Assembly: GCA_022572865.1 (NCBI GenBank)
Contig: JACZVB010000136.1
Span: forward strand, 1-5,261
From: Chloroflexota bacterium
GTDB taxonomy: Bacteria; Chloroflexota; Dehalococcoidia; Plut-88900
Reading direction: 5' to 3'
Length of the DNA stretch: 5,261 nucleotides
The notes below the pieces were generated by a model. It ran no database searches. It worked only from the letters and a program-made list of their open reading frames with translations, and had not been told where the DNA came from. Positions 1 to 5,261 of the stretch are shown here, piece after piece (position 1 is the stretch's first letter; each line of letters opens with the position of its first letter). A program made the position numbers and the translations under genes.

Positions 1-769
1 TGAAGAAATCCAAGCTTCGCGATAGGTGTGCCATCGCCTTCAACTCGTTGTTCAGCAGCATGGCGTTACGCAGTCCCAACATATACAGACCTCGGGTCGC
101 CACCTGGAGGTTGATCTTCACCGTCTCCGGCGCAACGAGGGCGATACGGTCCACGATCTTGAAGCACGTCTCTAGAAGCTCATCGTGTGGCACGACATCG
201 TTGATCAGGCCTATGCGCAGGGCCTCCTGGGCATCTATATGGTCTCCGGTCAGGGCGTAGCGGAGCGCGTGTTTGTAGCCGGCATTGAGTATCCAGAAGA
301 AGTTGGTGTCGTCCCCCATACGGACCTCGGGCTGGCCGAACACGGCCTGGTCGGAGGCGTAGGTCATATGGCAGGCCAGAGCGTACCATGAGGCCCCTGC
401 CAGGCACCAGCCATTTACGGCCGCTATGACCGGGGTGCTCATCTCCCAGATCTGCAGCATGCAGTCGTTTTCGGACCGGTCGCGGTCTCGCTGGTAGTTT
501 ATCTGCTCGGCCGCATTAGTATCCTCGGGCAACCCATAGGGCCAGACGAGCGGTCGCCCTGCGCCGATATCGTAGCCCGCAGAAAAGGCCCGCCCTGCCC
601 CGGTGAGGACGACGGCCCGGACCTCCGGATCGTCGTCTGCCTCGGCGAACGCCTGCCGGAGCTCAGCCTGCATCTCCAGGCTAATGGCGTTGAGCACCTC
701 CGGGCGGTTCAGGGTGATAAGCACCCCTTTGCGTTGCTTCTCATACAGAATGGTCTCGTAATCAGGCAT
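1..769 (-). CDS. Crotonase-fold enoyl-CoA hydratase/isomerase family protein (C-terminus cut by window edge)
   Basis: Reading the minus strand from the ATG at 767-769 gives 256 uninterrupted codons that run off base 1, so the stop is not visible. The protein starts MPDYETILYE and shows the crotonase layout in order: LNRPEVLNAI (20-29), the first oxyanion-hole loop AFSAGYD (61-67), the second-half motif VNGWCLAGASWYALAC (118-133), FGQPEVRMG (144-152), and the C-terminal helices with EALRIGLINDVV (182-193). Family members act on acyl-CoA thioesters in the cytoplasm. The oxyanion-hole positions A64 and G125 are kept, so CoA-thioester binding is likely. Of the two hydratase glutamates, the second is present (E148) but the first is Trp (W128), and the usual IPGAGGT stretch is replaced by a DDTNFFW stretch. 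It may therefore be an isomerase, hydrolase or decarboxylase and not a classical hydratase. The start is fixed by a strong Shine-Dalgarno sequence 5 bases upstream. At 256 visible residues, little is missing if it has the usual length of about 260. It is divergent from the LLM gene. Confidence 0.93.
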   Translation of the reverse strand, partial: MPDYETILYEKQRKGVLITLNRPEVLNAISLEMQAELRQAFAEADDDPEVRAVVLTGAGRAFSAGYDIGAGRPLVWPYGLPEDTNAAEQINYQRDRDRSENDCMLQIWEMSTPVIAAVNGWCLAGASWYALACHMTYASDQAVFGQPEVRMGDDTNFFWILNAGYKHALRYALTGDHIDAQEALRIGLINDVVPHDELLETCFKIVDRIALVAPETVKINLQVATRGLYMLGLRNAMLLNNELKAMAHLSRSLDFF

Positions 770-774
770 TTAAA

Positions 775-783
775 CCCTCCTCT
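775..783 (-). promoter_or_regulatory. Ribosome binding site of the crotonase-family gene
   Basis: The minus strand reads AGAGGAGGG, followed by a 5-base spacer TTTAA and then ATG. This near-complete anti-16S match decides the start at 769. Confidence 0.8.
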
Positions 784-934
784 CTCGGTCGAACTGTATT
801 GGCCCTTAACTCGTTTTGCTGAAGCATCTGGTCATCCCGGTGCCCGTGGGAGTATGGTAGAAGAGTAATTGGGCGACCGTTTAGTTTATAATCCACTATA
901 ATCGAATTGACCCTCTCATTGAAACCAGCGCATC

Positions 935-942
935 TGGAGGTG
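935..942 (+). promoter_or_regulatory. Ribosome binding site of the LLM gene
   Basis: TGGAGGTG lies with GGAGG at 936-940, leaving 9 bases before the ATG at 950. It supports that start over any later in-frame methionine such as codon 8. Confidence 0.8.
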
Positions 943-949
943 CAGCGAC

Positions 950-2134
950 ATGAAGTTCGGTGGTGTGTTCATGTTCCGGGACCCGGGCCTCAAGACGCCA
1001 TACCATCAGCTTGTGAAAGAGGTCCGTGAGGCGACCGTACTCATCGAGGAGCTGGGGTTCGATTCGGTGTGGCTGGGTGAGCATCACCTGGGGCTGGAGG
1101 GATTCGGCAACACGCCCAATCCTCTCCTCATCGCTTCGGACCTGGCCAGCCGCACCAGCCGGCTTCGCATCGGGTTTGCCTGCCTGGTCCCCAGCCTCTG
1201 GCATCCTCTCCGGCTGGCCGAGGATATCGCCGTGCTGGACCACCTGTCCGAGGGCCGTATCGATGTGGGCTTTGGCCGGGGGCCCTGGCCCAGGGATACC
1301 GTCCCCTTTCATCCCAATGCCGACCCGAGAGACGAACCCAAGTCCCGGCAGCTGATGAGGGAGAACATCGAGATTCTACAGAAGGCGTGGACTGAAGATG
1401 TCTTCTCGCACCAGGGCCCCAACTGGACCATTCCGCCGCCCGGCATCCCCTGGAATACTCCCTACGCACCCCCGGACCCGCGCTCTACGGTAAACGGGGT
1501 GATTACAAAGCTAAGTATATTCCCCAAGCCCTACCAGAAGCCCCATCCGCCTCTGTGGGGCACGGTATCCTCCAACAACTCCTTGAAACAGACGGCTGAG
1601 CTGGGCTTCAACGCCGTTACCTGGCGGCCCACTGTCCTTCAGATACGGGAGTGGTGTCAGCGCTACGCGGAGATACGCTCAGAGCGTGAGGGGAGACCCT
1701 TCAAGCAAGGAGAGGGGTGGGCCGTACAGCGCAACACCTTTGTGGCAACGACCATGGAGGAGGCGAGGCGTGATTCCGAGGAGTCGTTCCTGAGGGCCCA
1801 CGGTTTCGTTAGCAGCTTTTACTCCGATATGGCGAGAACCCTTAGCTTTTATATGGACCCGGGTGAGAAGCCCGGCCCGGATATGACCCTGGACTGGGAC
1901 TTCCTCGAGGAAAGGCAGCTGCTGGTGGGGCCTCCCGAGCACGTCGCCGAGAAGATACACGAGCTTCGGGAAGTAAGCGGCGTCGAGGAGATCCTGATAA
2001 ACGTGCACGGTGGAGGAGGCATACCGCATAAAACGGTGCTCCGCTCTCTGGAGCTCTTCGGCACTAGGGTGATCCCCCTGTTCAAGAAATCGGGTGAAGA
2101 GGAGACCAGGGCCACGGCCGCAAGGGCCTCGTAG
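950..2134 (+). CDS. LLM class (luciferase-like) flavin-dependent monooxygenase
   Basis: This 394-residue protein belongs to the bacterial luciferase-like superfamily, cytoplasmic TIM-barrel enzymes that use reduced FMN or F420 to oxidise small organic substrates. Visible hallmarks are the N-terminal beta strand MKFGGVFMF, the signature VWLGEHH (40-46), the LDHLSEGRIDVGFGRG block (96-111), which forms the barrel core near the flavin, the FPKPYQKPHPPLW segment (191-203), and the C-terminal VGPPEHVAEKIHEL helix entry (326-339). A proline-rich stretch at about 155-187 looks like a variable substrate-side loop. The C-terminus ends in a charged tail (KKSGEEETRATAARAS). Length is normal to slightly long for the family. 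The start has a clear Shine-Dalgarno sequence. It precedes the CocE-type gene by 67 bases on the same strand and probably shares its transcript. A reductase partner that would supply reduced flavin is not in the window. The family call is strong; the substrate and the choice between FMN and F420 cannot be read from the sequence. Confidence 0.96.
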   Translation: MKFGGVFMFRDPGLKTPYHQLVKEVREATVLIEELGFDSVWLGEHHLGLEGFGNTPNPLLIASDLASRTSRLRIGFACLVPSLWHPLRLAEDIAVLDHLSEGRIDVGFGRGPWPRDTVPFHPNADPRDEPKSRQLMRENIEILQKAWTEDVFSHQGPNWTIPPPGIPWNTPYAPPDPRSTVNGVITKLSIFPKPYQKPHPPLWGTVSSNNSLKQTAELGFNAVTWRPTVLQIREWCQRYAEIRSEREGRPFKQGEGWAVQRNTFVATTMEEARRDSEESFLRAHGFVSSFYSDMARTLSFYMDPGEKPGPDMTLDWDFLEERQLLVGPPEHVAEKIHELREVSGVEEILINVHGGGGIPHKTVLRSLELFGTRVIPLFKKSGEEETRATAARAS

Positions 2135-2201
2135 AGAAGTCCGCCCCGTTAGCAATTACCGGCAGTAGGCCGATGGTCTGGCCCACCGACCGTTTCTTGC
2201 C

Positions 2202-3965
2202 ATGCTACCCAAACCGATCAAGGACGAACATACTCGCGTCACTTCCCTTACATCGGAAACCAATGTCTCCGTTCCGATGAGAGATGGCACTGTCCTGCGT
2301 GCCGATGTATACAGACCCAGCGGCCCTGGTCGGTGGCCCGTCCTCCTATCCCGGATCCCCTACGGCAAACATAAGCCCAGGTACAGGGCGTTGCACCTCG
2401 ATCCTGTGCGGGCCGCGTCCAGAGGCTACGTGGTGGTTGTCCAGGATGTGAGGGGCAGGCACAACTCTAAAGGCGTGTTTTACCCCTTCCGGCATGAGGC
2501 CGATGATGGCTTCGACACCGTGGAGTGGTGCGCCGCCCAGCCGTGGAGCGACGGCAACGTGGGCATGTTCGGAATGTCGTACCACGGGGCTACCCAGTGG
2601 CTTGCCGCCATCCAGGCCCCACCCTCGCTCAAGGCCATCGCCCCGGGCCTGACATCCGACAACTATTACGATAGCTGGACCTATCTCGGCGGTGTGTTCC
2701 AGCTCTGGTGGACGGCCCAGTGGGCCGCTGACTTTGCCCGCGACAGCGTGACTGGCACTCCTCCGGAGAAAGCAGATGCGGCGGCCGAGCTTCGTCGCTG
2801 GGTCAAAGACCCACTTGCCATGTCCCGGCACCTGCCTGTAGTCGAGATGCCCGCCCTCAAGGGCCTGGCGGACTACTACTACGATTGGCTGGCCCATCCC
2901 ACATATGACGACTACTGGAAGGCCATGAGTCCCTGTGAGCGGTTCGACAGGGTCGAGGTCCCGGTCCTGAACATCGGCGGCTATTACGACAGCTTCGTCC
3001 GGGGGACCCTGCGCTCCCTCCAGGGAGTGGCGGAGCAAGGAGCAACCGGGCTTGCCCGAGGCCAGCAACACCTTCTCCTGGGCCCGTGGATACACAGCCA
3101 CCTGCTTCCTCCCAGCGCGGGCCAGCGATACTTCGGCGCCGCCGCCTCAGGCGAGGCCCTCGACTACCACGGCATGGTCCTCTCCTGGTCGGACCGCTGG
3201 CTAAAGGGGGAAGACAACGGGGTGGACTCCGATCCGAGGGTCTATTACTTCCTCATGGGCACAAACGCCTGGCGGAGCCTGGACCAGTGGCCTCCGGAGA
3301 GCTGCGAAACAGCATATTTCTTGCGGAGCAGCGGCAGGGCCAACGCCTCGGCGGATGATGGTGCACTGTCCCTGGACCCGCCAAAGGAGCGCGAGGTTTC
3401 CGATAGCTACCTGTACAACCCGATGAATCCCGTGCCGACCGTAGGCGGGCCCTACATTCGCGGCATTCCCGGCCTGGTCCAGACCGGCGTCGAAGAACAG
3501 ACGCAGGTTGAAAGGCGGGAGGATGTGCTGGTCTACACCTCCCGGCCCCTGGACCGGGACCTGGAGGTGACGGGGAACGTTACCCTAACATTATGGGCCG
3601 TGACCTCGGCCCCCGATACCGATTGGACGGCCAAGCTGACCGTTGTCCATCCCGACGGCTCCTCATATAACATCTGCGAGGGCATTCTGCGGGCGTCCTT
3701 TCGTGAGTCCCTGGAGCGCACCGTTCCAGTCGAGCCTGGAACGGCCTACCAGTATCAGATCGACCTGGGGCCAACGGCCATGCTCTTCCAACGCGGTCAT
3801 CGAATCAGGTTGCAGGTCTCATCCAGCAACTTTCCCGCCTTCGCCCGGAACCTGAATACCGGCGGCCCGGCGTACGAAGAGAAAGAGGCCAGAACGGCGA
3901 TCCAGACGGTGCTGCACGATGCCAATCACCCCTCGCGGCTCGTCCTGCCTGTGGTCGGTTCCTAG
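2202..3965 (+). CDS. CocE/NonD family (X-Pro dipeptidyl-peptidase S15-type) alpha/beta hydrolase
   Basis: This 587-residue serine hydrolase has the same length and architecture as cocaine esterase and glutaryl-7-ACA acylase relatives. The N-terminal S15 hydrolase domain (about 20-310, with a helical cap roughly 150-245) is followed by a C-terminal jelly-roll domain (about 335-585). The opening VSVPMRDGTVLRADVYRP (22-39) is typical. The catalytic set is complete: the nucleophile Ser126 in GMSYHG, Asp263 in GGYYDSF, His298 in GPWIH, and the oxyanion-hole Tyr54 in RIPYGK, matching Tyr44 of CocE. The family cleaves esters, amides or X-Pro dipeptides. No signal peptide or membrane segment is seen, so it is probably cytoplasmic. 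ATG 2202 is the first usable start, since an in-frame TAG lies at 2166-2168 and no ATG, GTG or TTG falls between them. It lacks an obvious Shine-Dalgarno sequence, so initiation may depend on translation of the upstream LLM gene or be inefficient. A terminator follows the stop codon. The substrate is unknown. Confidence 0.96.
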   Translation: MLPKPIKDEHTRVTSLTSETNVSVPMRDGTVLRADVYRPSGPGRWPVLLSRIPYGKHKPRYRALHLDPVRAASRGYVVVVQDVRGRHNSKGVFYPFRHEADDGFDTVEWCAAQPWSDGNVGMFGMSYHGATQWLAAIQAPPSLKAIAPGLTSDNYYDSWTYLGGVFQLWWTAQWAADFARDSVTGTPPEKADAAAELRRWVKDPLAMSRHLPVVEMPALKGLADYYYDWLAHPTYDDYWKAMSPCERFDRVEVPVLNIGGYYDSFVRGTLRSLQGVAEQGATGLARGQQHLLLGPWIHSHLLPPSAGQRYFGAAASGEALDYHGMVLSWSDRWLKGEDNGVDSDPRVYYFLMGTNAWRSLDQWPPESCETAYFLRSSGRANASADDGALSLDPPKEREVSDSYLYNPMNPVPTVGGPYIRGIPGLVQTGVEEQTQVERREDVLVYTSRPLDRDLEVTGNVTLTLWAVTSAPDTDWTAKLTVVHPDGSSYNICEGILRASFRESLERTVPVEPGTAYQYQIDLGPTAMLFQRGHRIRLQVSSSNFPAFARNLNTGGPAYEEKEARTAIQTVLHDANHPSRLVLPVVGS

Positions 3966-3992
3966 AAGCCGCCTAAAGAACCTCTGGCAGAG

Positions 3993-4028
3993 GGTCTGTC
4001 CCGACTCGTTGGGACCAGACCTATTTTT
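3993..4028 (+). terminator. Intrinsic terminator of the LLM-CocE transcription unit
   Basis: GGTCTG (3993-3998) pairs with CAGACC (4016-4021) and TCCC (3999-4002) pairs with GGGA (4011-4014). This makes a 10-bp GC-rich stem with one bulged C (4015) and an 8-base loop, and a G-U pair can close the loop further. It is followed by TATTTTT. It sits 27 bases after the CocE-type stop codon, in the expected position and orientation. A small hairpin CCTCT-ggc-AGAGG (3981-3993) abuts it and shares one base with the stem. Confidence 0.82.
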
Positions 4029-4029
4029 C

Positions 4030-4060
4030 TCCCCCTCTCCCTTAATAATTGAGAGGGGGA
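4030..4060. repeat. Perfect 10-bp inverted repeat between convergent genes
   Basis: TCCCCCTCTC (4030-4039) and GAGAGGGGGA (4051-4060) are exact reverse complements around an 11-base AT-rich loop. The T-run lies on the wrong side for a plus-strand terminator, and on the minus strand the hairpin is followed by an A-tract. It is therefore not a standard intrinsic terminator for either gene, though it could stabilise or block the 3' end of the M24 transcript. It sits directly next to the direct repeat that follows and may be one module of the same intergenic repeat. Confidence 0.65.
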
Positions 4061-4066
4061 CTAAGA

Positions 4067-4090
4067 GCCTGTCCTGAGCCTGTCGAAGGA
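4067..4090. repeat. Dispersed-type intergenic repeat, tandem GCCTGTC units
   Basis: GCCTGTC occurs at 4067-4073 and again at 4078-4084, separated by CTGA, and is followed by GAAGGA. Read on the minus strand this is the CTTCGACAGGCTCAGGACAGG-type element, which I recall as a common multi-copy intergenic sequence in some environmental bacterial genomes. Its spurious translation LRQAQDRL is a familiar annotation artefact. Only one copy is in this window, so its dispersed nature is recalled and not shown here. Confidence 0.6.
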
Positions 4091-4113
4091 GGGTGAGGGT
4101 CCACAACCAATGT

Positions 4114-5261
4114 CTACACCACGATCAGGTCCCTGCTGGTCTTGGACATGATCTCGCATCCCGTGTCAGTGACCAGCACGTTGTCGATGATCCTGACCCC
4201 CAGCTTCTCCTGGGGCAGGAACACCGGCGGTTCGATGGATAAGACCTCGTTCTTTTGCAGGATATCGGTGCCGCCGCCATCCAACTTCAGGGATTCACCC
4301 CAGCTGGGGGGAAACCCCGGGGCGATCCCGTAGCCCGTCAGGTGCCATCTCCCATCCTCCATCCCCGCGTCCCCGATCACCTTCTTGGCCGCCTCATGGG
4401 GGACGGTGGCCGGGACCCCGGGCCTTATGGCCTCGATGGCTGCATCGCAGGCATCCCTCACCACCTGGTAGACCTCCATCATCCGCTTCGTGGGTTCTCC
4501 CAGGCACAGCACACGGCCTATGGTGCAGGTGTAGCGCCTGTATGAAGACCCGTACTCGTTGTGGACCAAGTCGCCCCTCTTCAACCGCCGCTCGCTGGGG
4601 AAGCCGTGGGAGTAGACCGTCCTTTCGCCACTAACGAAGTTCATGGGACTTGCCGTAAAGTCCCCGCCCAGGGCCATCATCGTCCGGTGCATCTCCGCCA
4701 CCACCTCGAACTCCGTCTTGCCCGCGGCAAGGGTCTCGATGCACGTCTGCTGGACGGCGTCGTTGATGCTGGAGGCCTTCCAAATATAGGCCAACTCCGC
4801 CGGGGACTTAACGAACTTCAGCTCCTCCACCAGGCGCGTCGGCTCGGCCACCAGGGCGTCGCCCAGAATGTCCTTTATCTTCAGATACTCGTGGACGCTC
4901 AGGTAGGTTTTCGGGACCTCGAGCCCGATCCTCCGGTTAAGATATCCTTTCTCCTGAAGGGTCGACTTCAGCATGTCGATGGGGTCATCCTCGGAGTCTC
5001 GGCCCAAGCCCCTCACGTCCTTCGAGATGGAAAGGTCCCGGGCCTCGACCACGTCGGCGAAGCGGGTCAGAAGGGTCAGGTCGCTGGGCTCCAGGGTAAA
5101 GAGAAGGACCTGTAAATCCTGATAACCCTTGATCCGGCTGCCTATGAGGTAGTTGATGTTTACCGGATGCACCACCATGAGCAGGTCTATTCCGGTCTTC
5201 TCCATGGCCTGCCTGGTGCGCCTCTGCCGGTCCTCAAACTCCGAAAGCTCGAAATCCAGTT
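4114..5261 (-). CDS. Creatinase/prolidase-fold M24 family protein, probably metal-free hydrolase (N-terminus cut by window edge)
   Basis: The minus-strand frame ends with TAG at 4114-4116 and stays open to base 5261. An ATG at 5203-5205 is internal: the 18 codons before it (LDFELSEFEDRQRRTRQA) match the usual start of the creatinase N-terminal domain, so the true start lies outside the window. Numbering from that methionine, the creatinase-like N-terminal domain covers about 1-130 with HPVNINYLIG (13-22), and the pita-bread domain covers about 135-355. H200 in VYSHGFP fits the substrate-binding/catalytic His region of the family. At the metal-ligand positions Asp, Asp, His, Glu, Glu it has E217, T228, Y292, E325 and I340, so only one is unchanged. 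GYGIAPGFPPSWGE (291-304) resembles ectoine hydrolase (DoeA/EutD-like) and creatinase sequences. It may cleave a C-N bond in a small osmolyte-like or amidine/amide substrate. It is convergent with the CocE-type gene. The fold is secure; the substrate is not. Confidence 0.93.
   Translation of the reverse strand, partial: LDFELSEFEDRQRRTRQAMEKTGIDLLMVVHPVNINYLIGSRIKGYQDLQVLLFTLEPSDLTLLTRFADVVEARDLSISKDVRGLGRDSEDDPIDMLKSTLQEKGYLNRRIGLEVPKTYLSVHEYLKIKDILGDALVAEPTRLVEELKFVKSPAELAYIWKASSINDAVQQTCIETLAAGKTEFEVVAEMHRTMMALGGDFTASPMNFVSGERTVYSHGFPSERRLKRGDLVHNEYGSSYRRYTCTIGRVLCLGEPTKRMMEVYQVVRDACDAAIEAIRPGVPATVPHEAAKKVIGDAGMEDGRWHLTGYGIAPGFPPSWGESLKLDGGGTDILQKNEVLSIEPPVFLPQEKLGVRIIDNVLVTDTGCEIMSKTSRDLIVV

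Larger units (their letters stand above)
770..949. promoter_or_regulatory. Divergent intergenic region with tandem TATAAT hexamers
   Basis: This is the only spacer between the two divergently transcribed genes, so both promoters should lie here unless one gene is read from elsewhere. On the plus strand two exact TATAAT hexamers sit at 887-892 and 897-902, exactly 10 bases apart and 48-58 bases before the LLM start codon. No good TTGACA-like -35 element stands 16-18 bases upstream of either one. The nearest TTG-containing hexamer, TTGGGC at 869-874, is spaced 12 and 22 bases away, which is wrong for both. I could not identify a convincing promoter for the minus-strand gene, and no open frame in the spacer looks like a gene. 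Confidence 0.5.

Noticed and set aside
185..391. Plus-strand open frames at the left edge (48-260 and 185-391)
   Set aside because: They are shadows of the minus-strand crotonase gene, which has conserved motifs and a strong ribosome binding site but lacks a stop inside the window.
907..912. TTGACC as a -35 element
   Set aside because: No -10-like hexamer follows at 16-18 bases; that position is inside the leader just before the ribosome binding site.
896..1312. Minus-strand open frame of 138 codons overlapping the LLM start
   Set aside because: It is antisense to a clearly supported LLM N-terminal domain and has no family resemblance.
2346..3101. Minus-strand open frame of 251 codons
   Set aside because: It lies fully antisense to the catalytic domain of the CocE-type gene and shows no recognisable domain; long antisense frames are expected in GC-rich coding DNA.
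3819..4106. Minus-strand open frame of 95 codons beginning MWTLTLLRQAQDRL
   Set aside because: It is a translation of the intergenic repeat and terminator hairpins running antisense into the CocE-type gene. LRQAQDRL is the known spurious peptide of that repeat.
4561..5115. Plus-strand open frame of 184 codons
   Set aside because: It is a shadow of the M24 gene, with a low-complexity composition rich in H, R, L and G, and no domain.
5203..5205. ATG as the start of the M24 protein
   Set aside because: The 18 codons upstream are open and encode the standard creatinase-domain leading helix, so this methionine is internal and the gene runs off the window.

Overview
The window carries four protein-coding genes on GC-rich DNA and no RNA gene, transposase, CRISPR array or replication origin that I can see. 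Two genes run off the window edges. From left to right they are: a minus-strand crotonase/enoyl-CoA hydratase-family gene whose C-terminus lies beyond base 1; a 180-base divergent intergenic region; a plus-strand luciferase-like flavin-dependent monooxygenase (LLM) gene; a plus-strand CocE/NonD-type serine hydrolase gene; a convergent intergenic region of about 150 bases with a good intrinsic terminator and a composite repeat; and a minus-strand creatinase/prolidase-fold (M24) gene whose N-terminus lies beyond base 5261.

The gene mix (LLM monooxygenase, CocE-type hydrolase, crotonase, creatinase-like M24 protein), the high GC content, and an intergenic repeat whose reverse-strand translation contains LRQAQDRL would fit an uncultured bacterium such as a Chloroflexota/Dehalococcoidia (SAR202-like) lineage. 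This is an impression from gene content and not a taxonomic result. All three visible stop codons are TAG.

Functionally the region looks like an accessory catabolic neighbourhood for small organic molecules. The LLM and CocE-type genes are co-directional, 67 bases apart, with a hairpin plus T-run closing the pair, so they probably form one transcription unit. One could imagine an oxygenase inserting oxygen and the hydrolase cleaving an ester or amide, with acyl-CoA chemistry by the crotonase, but no substrate can be read from the sequence.

The most interesting signals are in the active sites. The M24 protein has lost four of the five metal-ligand positions of true prolidases and resembles the metal-free creatinase/ectoine-hydrolase branch. 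The crotonase keeps only one of the two hydratase glutamates, with tryptophan at the other position. I found no convincing undescribed multi-gene system.
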